Part shown: positions 36,837 through 45,571 of the stretch, one piece after another
Numbering within the stretch: the first letter of the stretch is position 1
Layout: each line of letters starts with the position of its first letter
Assembly (NCBI RefSeq): GCF_021495345.1
Contig: NZ_CP099397.1
Location: 3,162,001-3,226,000, forward strand
Length of the DNA stretch: 64,000 nt
Origin: Pseudomonas hydrolytica
GTDB lineage: Bacteria; Pseudomonadota; Gammaproteobacteria; Pseudomonadales; Pseudomonadaceae
Direction of reading: 5' to 3'
Translations under genes and position numbers: made by a program
Notes under the pieces: generated by a model
The model's input: the letters and a program-made list of their open reading frames with translations, nothing else
What the model was told of the DNA's origin: nothing
The model's database searches: none

Positions 36837-36857
36837 GGCCCAGGCGATGCCTGGGCC
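36837..36857 (-). other. Perfect hairpin GGCCCAGGC-3 nt-GCCTGGGCC between cheA and cheB
   Basis: 9-bp perfect stem with a 3-base loop, 8 bp after the cheA stop and 15 bp before the cheB ATG. No U-tract, so not a clean terminator; may lower cheB expression or act as an RNA stability/processing site. Confidence 0.7.
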
Positions 36858-36864
36858 GCAACCA

Positions 36865-39078
36865 TCAGAAACGTCGAGCGTAGCGCTTGAGCATGCTCGG
36901 TACGTCGAGAATCAACGCGATGCGACCGTCGCCGGTAATCGTGGCGCCGGACATGCCGGGCGTGCCCTGGAGCATCTTGCCCAGCGGCTTGATTACCACT
37001 TCTTCCTGGCCGACCAATTGATCGACGACAAAACCGATGCGCTGGCTGCCCACGGTGAGGATCACCACATGGCCTTCGCGCTGGCCCTCATGGAAGGCCT
37101 GCGGCACCAGCCAGCGCTTGAGGTAGAACAGCGGCAGCGCCTTGTCGCGCACGATGACCACTTCCTGACCGTCGACCACGTTGGTGCGCGACAGGTCGAG
37201 GTGGAAGATCTCGTTGACGTTGACCAGCGGGAAGGCGAAGGCCTGGTTTTCCAGCATCACCATCAGCGTCGGCATGATCGCCAGGGTCAGCGGTACCTTG
37301 ATGACGATCTTCGAGCCCTGGCCCTTCTGCGAGAACACGTTGACCGTGCCGTTGAGCTGGGAAATCTTGGTCTTCACCACGTCCATGCCGACGCCGCGGC
37401 CGGACACGTCGGAGATCTCGGTCTTGGTCGAGAAGCCCGGGGCGAAGATCAGGTTGTAGCATTCGAATTCGTTCAGGCGATCGGCGGCGTCCTTGTCCAG
37501 CAGGCCCTTCTCCACGGCCTTGGCACGCAGTACGTCGGCATCCATGCCCTTGCCGTCATCGGTGATCGACAGCAGGATGTGGTCGCCTTCCTGCTCGGCG
37601 GACAGCACCACGCGGCCGGCGCGGGCCTTGCCGGCCTTCTCGCGCTCTTCCGGGGTTTCCACGCCATGGTCGACGGCGTTGCGCACCAGGTGCACCAGCG
37701 GGTCGGCCAGGGCCTCGACCAGGTTCTTGTCCAGGTCGGTCTCCTCGCCCACCAGCTCGAGGTTGATTTCCTTCTTGAGGTTACGTGCCAGATCACGGAC
37801 CAGGCGCGGGAAGCGGCCGAAGACCTTCTTGATCGGCTGCATGCGGGTCTTCATCACCGCGGTCTGCAGGTCGGCCGTCACCACGTCGAGGTTGGAAACG
37901 GCCTTGGACATGGCTTCATCGCCGCTGTTCAGGCCCAGGCGCACCAGGCGGTTACGCACCAGCACCAGCTCGCCGACCATGTTCATGATTTCATCCAGAC
38001 GCGCGGTATCGACGCGCACCGTGGTTTCCGCTTCGCTCGCGGCGGGCGCCTTGTCGGCAGCCGGCGCAGGCGCCGCCGGGGTGCGCGCGGCAGCCGGCTC
38101 GGCCTTGGCCGCAGCAGGTTTTGCCGCAGCCGCTGGCTTGGCCGCGGCGGCCGGTTTGGCTGCGGGCGCGGCGGCAGGTGCGGAAACCGGCGGCGGCACG
38201 AACTTGCCCTTGCCGTGCAACTCATCGAGCAGCGACTCGAACTCGTCGTCGGTGATGTCATCGCCGGCCGCTGCCGCAGCACCGGCTACGGCAGCGGCGG
38301 GAGCGGCTGCCTCGGCTGCCGCGGAAAACTGGCCCTTGCCGTGCAACTGATCGAGCAGGGCTTCAAATTCGTCGTCGGTGATTTCGTCGCTGGCGGCGGA
38401 AGCGGCAGACGCCGTCGCCACGGCGGTATCGGCGGCGGTTTCAACCGTGCCGGAGAACTGGCCCTTGCCGTGCAGCTGATCGAGCAGGGATTCGAATTCG
38501 TCGTCGGTGATTTCGTCGCTGGCGGCGCTGCTTTCGGCGCCATGGGCAGCAGCGGGCGCATCGCCCAGCGCATCGAGCAGTTGCTCGAACTCGCTGTCGG
38601 TGATGTCGCCGGAGGCGGCAGGCGCGGAAACCGGAGCGGGTTCCGGCTCCGCTTCCGGCTCCTGTGCGGGGGCAGCCGCCTCGGCACCAGCGGGCTCGGC
38701 CAGACGCGACAGTGCCGCCAGCAGTTCCGGCGTGGCCGGAGTCGGTTCGCGCCGCTCGCGCACCTCGCCGAACATGCCGTTGACGGCATCCAGAGCTTCG
38801 AGCACCACGTCCATCAATTCCGAGTCGACGCGACGCTCACCCTTGCGCAGGATGTCGAAGACGTTCTCGGCGATATGGCAGCACTCCACCAGCTCGTTGA
38901 GCTGGAGGAAACCCGCCCCGCCCTTGACGGTATGGAAACCGCGGAAGATGGCGTTGAGCAGGTTCATGTCGTCCGGTCGGCTTTCCAGCTCCACGAGCTG
39001 TTCGGACAACTGTTCGAGAATCTCGCCGGCCTCTACCAGGAAATCCTGGAGGATCTCTTCATCGGCGCCGAAGCTCAT
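36865..39078 (-). CDS. cheA: Chemotaxis histidine kinase CheA
   Basis: 737 aa. HPt domain with phospho-His49 (FRGFHTVKGGAGFLQL); a long linker (about 130-335) with four copies of an ITDxEFExLLDxL motif, three followed by HGKGxF; then Ala/Pro-rich spacer, dimerisation (TARLDEIMNMVGELVLVRNRL), HATPase (LVRNAVDHGVETPEER; GKGMDADVLRAKAV; GRGVGMDVVKTKI) and CheW-like regulatory domain. Phosphorylates CheY and CheB. The repeated motif replaces a conventional P2 domain and is the main oddity. Confidence 0.96.
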   Translation of the reverse strand: MSFGADEEILQDFLVEAGEILEQLSEQLVELESRPDDMNLLNAIFRGFHTVKGGAGFLQLNELVECCHIAENVFDILRKGERRVDSELMDVVLEALDAVNGMFGEVRERREPTPATPELLAALSRLAEPAGAEAAAPAQEPEAEPEPAPVSAPAASGDITDSEFEQLLDALGDAPAAAHGAESSAASDEITDDEFESLLDQLHGKGQFSGTVETAADTAVATASAASAASDEITDDEFEALLDQLHGKGQFSAAAEAAAPAAAVAGAAAAAGDDITDDEFESLLDELHGKGKFVPPPVSAPAAAPAAKPAAAAKPAAAAKPAAAKAEPAAARTPAAPAPAADKAPAASEAETTVRVDTARLDEIMNMVGELVLVRNRLVRLGLNSGDEAMSKAVSNLDVVTADLQTAVMKTRMQPIKKVFGRFPRLVRDLARNLKKEINLELVGEETDLDKNLVEALADPLVHLVRNAVDHGVETPEEREKAGKARAGRVVLSAEQEGDHILLSITDDGKGMDADVLRAKAVEKGLLDKDAADRLNEFECYNLIFAPGFSTKTEISDVSGRGVGMDVVKTKISQLNGTVNVFSQKGQGSKIVIKVPLTLAIMPTLMVMLENQAFAFPLVNVNEIFHLDLSRTNVVDGQEVVIVRDKALPLFYLKRWLVPQAFHEGQREGHVVILTVGSQRIGFVVDQLVGQEEVVIKPLGKMLQGTPGMSGATITGDGRIALILDVPSMLKRYARRF
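38201..38614 (-). repeat. Four-fold internal repeat in the CheA linker
   Basis: Copies near 38201-38266, 38330-38393, 38457-38522 and 38570-38614 encode I-T-D-(D/S)-E-F-E-x-L-L-D-x-L, the first three also H-G-K-G-x-F. DNA similarity between the middle copies is high, pointing to recent unit expansion. Corresponds to about residues 155-292 of CheA. Confidence 0.85.
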
Positions 39079-39090
39079 AGGGGGTGCTCC

Positions 39091-39879
39091 TTAGAATCCA
39101 AGACTGGACAGCAGGTCGTCGACATCGTCCTGACTGGAGGCGACGTCATCACGCTTATCGGCATGAATCTGCGGACCTTCACCCCGGGATGGCTCTTTTA
39201 ATTTTTCCTGTTCGGCGCGCAGCACTTCATGGTCGTGCTGAATACCGGCAAAACGGTCGACCTGACTGGCCATGAGCACCAGCTTGAGCAGGTTGCTTTC
39301 CACCTCGGTCACCAACTGGGTGACGCGCTTGATCACCTGGCCGGTCAGGTCCTGGTAGTCCTGCGCCAGCAAGATGTCGTTGAGATGAGCGGACAGCTTG
39401 TTGCTGTCACGCTCGCTGCGAGCGAGAAACAACTCGATACGCTTGGCCAGCTCGCGAAAGCCCTCGGCGCCCATCTCGCGGCGCATGAAACGGCCCCACT
39501 CCGCGCTCAGGCTCTGCGCCTCGTCACTGAGGTCGTTGACCAGCGGCGCGCTCTGCTCCACCAGATCCATGGTGCGGTTGGCGGCCTTCTCGGTCATGGT
39601 CACGACATAGTTCAGGCGCTCGGTGGCATCGGCGATCTGCGACAGCTCCTGGGCATGCGGCATGCGCGGGTCGAGCTGGAAATTGACGATGGCGTTGTGC
39701 AGCTCCCGGGTCAGCTTGCCGACCTCGTGGTACAGGCCGCGATCGCGGACCTTGTTGAGCTCGTTGATCAGTTGCACCGCAGCGCCGAAGTTGCCTTGTT
39801 CCAGGCTATCGACCAGCTCGCGGGCGTTGCTTTTCAGGGTCGACTCGAGGTCACCCAGCGTGGAGTCATCGTGTTCCAT
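39091..39879 (-). CDS. cheZ: Chemotaxis phosphatase CheZ
   Basis: 262 aa, mostly helical. The conserved catalytic segment AQDYQDLTGQVIKRVTQLV (about 155-173) and the C-terminal CheY-binding peptide DVDDLLSSLGF are present. Dephosphorylates CheY-P. Between cheY and cheA. Confidence 0.95.
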   Translation of the reverse strand: MEHDDSTLGDLESTLKSNARELVDSLEQGNFGAAVQLINELNKVRDRGLYHEVGKLTRELHNAIVNFQLDPRMPHAQELSQIADATERLNYVVTMTEKAANRTMDLVEQSAPLVNDLSDEAQSLSAEWGRFMRREMGAEGFRELAKRIELFLARSERDSNKLSAHLNDILLAQDYQDLTGQVIKRVTQLVTEVESNLLKLVLMASQVDRFAGIQHDHEVLRAEQEKLKEPSRGEGPQIHADKRDDVASSQDDVDDLLSSLGF

Positions 39880-39898
39880 AGCACCCTCGCGGCTGACA

Positions 39899-40273
39899 TC
39901 AGCCGTTTACCCGCTCGAAGATCTTCTCGATCTTTTCCTTCAGCACCTGGGCGGTGAAGGGCTTGACCACATAGCCGTTCACGCCGGCCTGTGCCGCTTC
40001 GATGATCTGGTCACGTTTGGCTTCGGCGGTAACCATCAACACCGGCAGGTGCTTGAGGCGCTCGTCGGCGCGCACCGCGCGCAGCAGGTCGATGCCGGTC
40101 ATGCCGGGCATGTTCCAGTCGGTCACCAGAAAGTCGAAGCTGCCGCTCTGCAGCATGGGCAGTGCCGAAGTGCCATCGTCGGCCTCGGCGGTGTTGGTGA
40201 AGCCCAAGTCCCGCAAGAGGTTCTTGATGATCCGTCGCATCGTCGAGAAATCGTCAACGATGAGGATTTTCAT
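39899..40273 (-). CDS. cheY: Chemotaxis response regulator CheY
   Basis: 124 aa from the ATG at 40273. Receiver domain: Asp7-Asp8 acidic pair, phospho-Asp52 ([11 protein letters not shown]), Thr in MVTAEA, Lys in VVKPFTA. Binds FliM to reverse rotation. The GGAGG ribosome site lies 17 bases upstream of this ATG but exactly five bases before an in-frame TTG at 40285, so a 4-residue longer product (start M-D-K-N-M-K) is possible. Confidence 0.95.
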   Translation of the reverse strand: MKILIVDDFSTMRRIIKNLLRDLGFTNTAEADDGTSALPMLQSGSFDFLVTDWNMPGMTGIDLLRAVRADERLKHLPVLMVTAEAKRDQIIEAAQAGVNGYVVKPFTAQVLKEKIEKIFERVNG

Positions 40274-40290
40274 GTTCTTGTCCAAGTCGA

Positions 40291-40295
40291 CCTCC
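40291..40295 (-). promoter_or_regulatory. Ribosome site GGAGG that suggests a TTG start for cheY
   Basis: Spacing is 5 nt to TTG at 40285-40283 and 17 nt to the conventional ATG at 40273. Both codons are in frame. Confidence 0.5.
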
Positions 40296-40350
40296 GTACA
40301 GTCCCAAACGCATTGCACACGCAATGACGCCCTTTAATCGTGAAACCGAC

Positions 40351-41097
40351 TCAGCTGGCGCGCCACTCGCCGAGCCGCGAGCGCAACCGCGCTGCGCACT
40401 GGCTATGCAACTGGCTGACGCGCGACTCGCTGACCCCCAGCACTTCGCCGATTTCCTTCAAGTTCAGTTCTTCATCGTAATACAGCGCCAGCACGAGACG
40501 TTCGCGCTCCGGCAAACCGGCGATGGCATCGGCCAAGGCCGCCTGGAAGCGTTCGTCTTCGAGGTCCCGCGAAGGTTCGAGGTGGGTGTGCCCGGCGTCT
40601 TCGTGCAAACCGCCATGCTCGCCGTCCTGCAACAGGTCGTCGAAGCTGAACAAACGGCTGCCCAAAGTGTCGCCAAGGATGCCGTAGTAATCCTCGAGAC
40701 TCAATTGGAGTTCGGCCGCAACCTCGTGATCTTTAGCGTCTCGCCCGGTTCTTGCTTCAACGACACGAATGGCATCGCTGACCATGCGGCTGTTGCGGTG
40801 CACCGAACGCGGGGCCCAGTCGCCCTTGCGTACCTCGTCGAGCATGGCACCGCGGATGCGGATACCGGCGAAGGTTTCGAAACTCGCCCCCTTGCCGGAG
40901 TCGTATTTGCGCGACGCTTCCAGCAGGCCGATCATGCCGGCCTGAATGAGATCGTCGACTTGCACGCTGGCCGGTAAACGGGCCAGCAGGTGATAAGCAA
41001 TGCGCTTGACCAGAGGGGCATAGCGTTCGATCAGCTGGTGCTGGGAGTCCTGCGCCTGCGCCTTGTTGTACATACGAAGTCCAGAGGCTGCTGTCAT
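40351..41097 (-). CDS. fliA: Flagellar sigma factor FliA (sigma-28)
   Basis: 248 aa. Region 2 (LVKRIAYHLLARLPASVQVDDLIQAGMIGLLEASRKYD ... FETFAGIRIRGAMLDEVRKGDW), region 3 and region 4 (LPERERLVLALYYDEELNLKEIGEVLGVSESRVSQLHSQ). Directs late flagellar and chemotaxis genes; inhibited by FlgM. ATG at 41097 overlaps the fleN stop (ATGA). A small CATTGC-ACAC-GCAATG hairpin (40311-40326) follows the gene. Confidence 0.96.
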   Translation of the reverse strand: MTAASGLRMYNKAQAQDSQHQLIERYAPLVKRIAYHLLARLPASVQVDDLIQAGMIGLLEASRKYDSGKGASFETFAGIRIRGAMLDEVRKGDWAPRSVHRNSRMVSDAIRVVEARTGRDAKDHEVAAELQLSLEDYYGILGDTLGSRLFSFDDLLQDGEHGGLHEDAGHTHLEPSRDLEDERFQAALADAIAGLPERERLVLALYYDEELNLKEIGEVLGVSESRVSQLHSQCAARLRSRLGEWRAS

Positions 41098-41924
41098 ACG
41101 GCCGAGTCTGCGGTCGGTTGCTGCACCAGACGCTCGACGAAAAATTCCAGATGGCCACGGGGGTTGGCCGGCAAGGGCCAGGTATCGACCTTCTGAGCTA
41201 TCGCCTTGAACGCCAGAGCGCACTTGGAACGAGGGAAGGCTTCATAGACGGCGCGCTGCTTCTGCACGGCCTTGCGCACGCACTCATCGTAGGGTACGGC
41301 GCCGACATACTGCAGGGCGACATCGAGGAAACGATCCGTCACCTTGGTCAGCTTAGCAAAGAGATTGCGCCCTTCCTGCGGGCTATGGGCCATATTGGCC
41401 AGAACGCGGAAGCGACTGATGCCGTGATCGCGGTTGAGCAGCTTGATCAGCGCGTAGGCGTCGGTGATGGAAGTCGGCTCGTCACACACCACCACGAGGA
41501 TCTCCTGGGCGGCGCGAACGAAGCTGACCACCGCATCGCCGATGCCGGCAGCGGTGTCGATCACCAGCACGTCGAGGTTCTCGCTGATGTCGCTGAAGGC
41601 TTGAATCAGGCCGGCATGCTGCATCGGCGAGAGATTGACCATCGCCTGCGTGCCGGAGGCCGCCGGGACGATGCGGATACCGCCCGGTCCCTGCAGCAGC
41701 ACGTCGCGCAGATCGCATTCACCGGCAATCACGTCGGCCAGGGTGCGCTTGGGCGTCAGCCCCAGCAAAACGTCGACATTCGCCAACCCCAGGTCGGCAT
41801 CCATCAACATCACCCGACGGCCGAGATCGGCCAGGGCCATGGACAGATTCACCGACACATTGGTCTTGCCGACGCCACCCTTGCCGCCGGTCACCGCAAT
41901 CACCTGTACGGGATGCATACCCAT
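41094..41924 (-). CDS. fleN: Flagellar number regulator FleN (FlhG)
   Basis: 276 aa MinD-like ATPase. Deviant Walker A TGGKGGVGKTNVSVNL (11-26), Walker A' LMDADLGLANVDVLLGL, Walker B LVIDTAAGIGDAV. Antagonises the activator FleQ and limits flagellar number together with FlhF. Starts MGMHPVQ; an ATG two codons later is possible. Coupled to fliA. Confidence 0.95.
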   Translation of the reverse strand: MGMHPVQVIAVTGGKGGVGKTNVSVNLSMALADLGRRVMLMDADLGLANVDVLLGLTPKRTLADVIAGECDLRDVLLQGPGGIRIVPAASGTQAMVNLSPMQHAGLIQAFSDISENLDVLVIDTAAGIGDAVVSFVRAAQEILVVVCDEPTSITDAYALIKLLNRDHGISRFRVLANMAHSPQEGRNLFAKLTKVTDRFLDVALQYVGAVPYDECVRKAVQKQRAVYEAFPRSKCALAFKAIAQKVDTWPLPANPRGHLEFFVERLVQQPTADSAV

Positions 41925-41972
41925 GTTCTTTCTACACCTTGTCTAACTTCGACCTGGCCTCGTGGCCGTTTA

Positions 41973-41994
41973 CTCCCGCGTCATGACGCGGGAG
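41973..41994 (-). other. 22-bp perfect palindrome between flhF and fleN
   Basis: CTCCCGCGTC-AT-GACGCGGGAG in the 90-bp flhF-fleN gap, 21 bp after the flhF stop. Very stable RNA hairpin without a U-tract; could tune fleN (and fliA) expression relative to flhF. Confidence 0.75.
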
Positions 41995-42014
41995 GGTGCT
42001 ACATTCTCGCCGTT

Positions 42015-43328
42015 TCAGCCGGCACGCTGCGCGGGGCTGTGGTACAGCCCGGCGAACATCTGCGCCATGGCATCCTCGCTCGGCGGCTCGGCGGTCTGCA
42101 GGCCTACGGCGCGGCTGACCAGCTGGTGACTACGCGGCACCTGCAGATCATCCGGGATCCGCGGTCCGTCCGTGACATAGGCTACCGGCAGATGCTGGCC
42201 TATAGCCAGACCCAAAACCTCACCCAGGCTCGCGGCCTCGTCCAGCTTCGTCAGTATGCAGCCAGAAAGGCCACAACGCTTGTAACTATGGTAGGCCGCC
42301 TTGAGCACTTGGCTCTGACTTGTTGCAGCCAGGACCAAATAATTCTTCGCCTTGATCCGCGCCGAGGCCAGGCTTTCCAGCTGCAGGCGCAGCGCCGGAT
42401 CGTTACCCGGCAGACCGGCGGTATCGACCAGCACCACGCGCTTCTTGGCCAGCGGCGTCAGCGCCTGCAGCAGGGACTGACCGGGATCGATCTGGGTCAC
42501 CGATACACCCAGAATACGCCCCAATGTCTTGAGCTGCTCCTGGGCACCGATACGGAAGCTGTCCATGCTCACCAGAGCGACCTGCTGCGCGCCGTACTTA
42601 AGCACGTAGCGCGCCGCCAGCTTGGCCAGGGTGGTGGTCTTGCCCATGCCGGCCGGACCGACCAGGGCGATCACCCCGCCCTCCTCCAGCGGCTCGACCT
42701 TGGGCGTCTTGATCGCATGCGCCAGGTGCGCCAGCAGCATGCGCCAGGCCTGACGCGGCTCGGCCACACCCGCGACCTTGCTCAGCAGTGCCTGCGACAG
42801 TTCGGCAGACAGGCCCATGCGCTGCAGGCGACGCCACAGATTGGCCTGCTGCGGACGACGCGTCTGCAACTGGCCCCAGGCGATCGACCCCAGCTGAACC
42901 TCAATCAGCTCGCGCAGGCCGTGCAGCTCGAAGCGCATGGCTTCCAGCGCGCGCGGATCGACCGCCGGGGCCGCGGCAGGAGCCGACTCGGCCGCGCGCT
43001 GCGGTTTGACCGGCGTGGCAGGCAGCTCGGGCGCCAGCAGCGATTCGTTGGCGAACAACTGGCGGTCCTTGCCGGCGTCCTGCTCGGCACGCGTGGCCAG
43101 CTCCGCCTGGGCACTGGCGATGCGCGCCTGGGTCTTGCGCAGCTCGGCTTCCAACGCCGGGTTCGGGCGTACCGGCGCCGGCGCCACCTGGTAGTCCAGC
43201 GCAGCGGTCAGCTCGACACCGCCAGCCACGCGGCGGTTGCCGATGATCGCGGCGTCGGCGCCCAGCTCGTCTCGCACCAGTTTCATGGCGGTCCGCATAT
43301 CGGCGGCGAAGAAGCGTTTGACCTGCAT
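42015..43328 (-). CDS. flhF: Flagellar placement GTPase FlhF
   Basis: 437 aa. N-terminal B domain (MQVKRFFAADMRTAMKLVRDELGADAAIIGNRRVAGGVEL), a variable linker, and the SRP-type NG GTPase domain: GPAGMGKTTTLAKLAARY (G1), LVSMDSFRIGAQEQLKTLG, VLVDTAGLPGNDP (G3), TKLDEAASLGEVL (G4/G5). Sets polar flagellum position. 11 bp after flhA, so same transcript. Confidence 0.95.
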   Translation of the reverse strand: MQVKRFFAADMRTAMKLVRDELGADAAIIGNRRVAGGVELTAALDYQVAPAPVRPNPALEAELRKTQARIASAQAELATRAEQDAGKDRQLFANESLLAPELPATPVKPQRAAESAPAAAPAVDPRALEAMRFELHGLRELIEVQLGSIAWGQLQTRRPQQANLWRRLQRMGLSAELSQALLSKVAGVAEPRQAWRMLLAHLAHAIKTPKVEPLEEGGVIALVGPAGMGKTTTLAKLAARYVLKYGAQQVALVSMDSFRIGAQEQLKTLGRILGVSVTQIDPGQSLLQALTPLAKKRVVLVDTAGLPGNDPALRLQLESLASARIKAKNYLVLAATSQSQVLKAAYHSYKRCGLSGCILTKLDEAASLGEVLGLAIGQHLPVAYVTDGPRIPDDLQVPRSHQLVSRAVGLQTAEPPSEDAMAQMFAGLYHSPAQRAG

Positions 43329-43339
43329 GACCCTTTACC

Positions 43340-45469
43340 TCAGTTCTGGCCAACCGTAGCGACTATGGTGACCTGCTTGTTGTCCGGAATTTCCTGGTAG
43401 GCCAGCACATGCATGCTGGGTACCGCCAGCCGCGCGAAGCGCGACAACATCGCCCGGATCGGACCGGCCACCAGCAGAATCACCGGCTTGCCGAGCATTT
43501 CCTGGCGCTGCGCCGCTTCCACCAGGGAACGCTGCAGCTTCTCGGCCATACCCGGTTCGAGGAGGATGCCATCCTCGCTGCCCTGACCGGCCTTCTGCAT
43601 ACTGTTGAGCAATATCTGTTCCAACCTTGGTTCGAGGGTGATCACAGGCAGCTCCAGCTCTAGTCCCACAATGCTTTGCACAATGGCGCGGGCCAGCGAG
43701 ACGCGTACCGCGGCGACCATCGCGGCGGGATCTTGACTCTTGGGCGCGACGTTGGCGATGGCCTCGGCGATGGTGCGAATGTCGCGCACCGGCACCTGTT
43801 CCTGCAGCAGCGCCTGCAGCACCTTGAGCAGGGTCGACAGCGACACCAGCCCCGGCACCAGCTCCTCGGCCAGCTTCGGCGAGCTCTTGGCCAACAGCTG
43901 CATGAGCTGCTGCACTTCCTCGTGGCCGAGCAGCTCGTGGGCATGCTTGTGCAGGATCTGGTTGAGGTGGGTGGCGACCACGGTACTGGCGTCGACCACG
44001 GTGTAACCCAACGATTGCGCCTGATCGCGCTGACTGGGGTCGATCCACACCGCCTCCAGGCCGAACGCCGGATCCTTGGCGGCGATACCGTTGAGCGGGC
44101 CGAATACCTGGCCGGGGTTGATCGCCAGTTCGCGATCCGGATAGACCTCGGCCTCGGCCACGCTGACGCCCATCAGCGTCAACCGATAGGCGTTGGGCGC
44201 CAGATCGAGGTTGTCGCGGATATGCACCGAGGGCATGAGAAAGCCCATCTCCTGCGACAGCTTCTTGCGTACTCCCTTGATACGCGCCAGCAGCTGGCCA
44301 CCCTGATTGCGGTCGACCAGCGGAATCAAGCGGTAGCCCACCTCCAGACCGACCATGTCCACCGGGGTGACGTCGTCCCAGCCCAGTTCCTTGACCTCCT
44401 GGGCCTTCTGCGCCGGCAGCAGCTCCTGCTGGCGCTGCACTTCCTTGACCTCGGCTTCCTTGACCTTGCGGTTCTTGTGCGCGATCCAGTAGGCGCCGCC
44501 AGCGGCCACCAGGCCCAGGCTGATGAAGGAAAAGTGCGGCATGCCCGGCACCAGGCCCATGGCGATGAGGATGGCAGCGGCCACGGCCAGAGCACGCGGC
44601 GAGGCGAACATCTGCCGATGCACCTGCGAGCCCATGTCCTCGGAGGTGGAAACGCGGGTCACCATCACCGCGGCGGCAGTGGACAGCAGCAGGGAAGGAA
44701 TCTGCGCCACCAGGCCGTCACCGATGGTGAGCAGGGTGTAGACCTTGCCGGCCTCGGCGAAGGCCAGGCTGTGCTGCAGCACGCCGATGGCGATACCGCC
44801 GATCAGGTTGATGAACAGGATCAGCAGGCCGGCGATGGCGTCGCCGCGCACGAATTTGCTGGCACCGTCCATCGAGCCGTAGAAGTCCGCCTCCTGGGCC
44901 ACCTCGCTGCGACGGCGCTTGGCCTCGGCCTGATCGATCAGGCCAGCGTTGAGGTCGGCGTCGATGGCCATCTGCTTGCCGGGCATGGCGTCGAGGGTGA
45001 AGCGCGCGCTCACTTCGGAGATACGCCCGGCACCCTTGGTGACCACCACGAAGTTGATGATCATGAGGATGGCGAACACCACGATACCGACGACGTAGTT
45101 GCCGCCGATCACCACTTCGCCGAAGGCCTGGATCACCTGGCCCGCCGCGCCATGTCCGTCGTGGCCGTTGAGCAGCACCACACGGGTGGAGGCGACGTTC
45201 AGCGCCAGACGCAGCAGCGTGGCGGCTAGCAGGATGGTGGGGAACACGGCGAAGTCCAGCGGCCGCAGCGCATAGATGCTGACCAGCAGCACCACGATCG
45301 ACAGCGCGATGCTGAAGGTGAACAGCACGTCGAGCAAAAACGGCGGAATCGGCAGCATGACCATGCCGAGCATGACCAGCAGCAGCAGCGGAATGCCCAG
45401 GTTGCCGTGGCGCAACCCGGCAAGGTTGCTGCGTACGTCACCGATGATTTGTGCGCGATCTACTGCCAC
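43340..45469 (-). CDS. flhA: Flagellar export gate protein FlhA
   Basis: 709 aa from a GTG at 45469 (GTGGCAGTAGATCGC) with GGGGTAGAG just upstream; an ATG six codons earlier (45487) is the alternative. Eight N-terminal TM helices, the conserved cytoplasmic FHIPEP loop (GRISEVSARFTLDAMPGKQMAIDADLNAG ... EADFYGSMDGASKFVRGDAIAG), and a large C-terminal chaperone-docking domain. Export gate of the flagellar secretion system. Preceded by a sigma-54 promoter. Confidence 0.95.
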   Translation of the reverse strand: MAVDRAQIIGDVRSNLAGLRHGNLGIPLLLLVMLGMVMLPIPPFLLDVLFTFSIALSIVVLLVSIYALRPLDFAVFPTILLAATLLRLALNVASTRVVLLNGHDGHGAAGQVIQAFGEVVIGGNYVVGIVVFAILMIINFVVVTKGAGRISEVSARFTLDAMPGKQMAIDADLNAGLIDQAEAKRRRSEVAQEADFYGSMDGASKFVRGDAIAGLLILFINLIGGIAIGVLQHSLAFAEAGKVYTLLTIGDGLVAQIPSLLLSTAAAVMVTRVSTSEDMGSQVHRQMFASPRALAVAAAILIAMGLVPGMPHFSFISLGLVAAGGAYWIAHKNRKVKEAEVKEVQRQQELLPAQKAQEVKELGWDDVTPVDMVGLEVGYRLIPLVDRNQGGQLLARIKGVRKKLSQEMGFLMPSVHIRDNLDLAPNAYRLTLMGVSVAEAEVYPDRELAINPGQVFGPLNGIAAKDPAFGLEAVWIDPSQRDQAQSLGYTVVDASTVVATHLNQILHKHAHELLGHEEVQQLMQLLAKSSPKLAEELVPGLVSLSTLLKVLQALLQEQVPVRDIRTIAEAIANVAPKSQDPAAMVAAVRVSLARAIVQSIVGLELELPVITLEPRLEQILLNSMQKAGQGSEDGILLEPGMAEKLQRSLVEAAQRQEMLGKPVILLVAGPIRAMLSRFARLAVPSMHVLAYQEIPDNKQVTIVATVGQN

Positions 45470-45526
45470 AGCTCTACCCCAGCCCATTCAATCTTTTGAC
45501 GCGAAAATGCGCCCTGCTGGGGTAAT

Positions 45527-45542
45527 GGCAAGAAGCGTTCCA
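45527..45542 (-). promoter_or_regulatory. Predicted sigma-54 promoter of flhA-flhF-fleN-fliA
   Basis: Minus strand TGGA-ACGCTTC-TTGC: GG and GC at the correct spacing, one mismatch in TGGC. About 58-73 bp before the flhA start. Confidence 0.65.
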
Positions 45543-45571
45543 GAATCACGCGGCAGCGTGCAAGACGCTCT

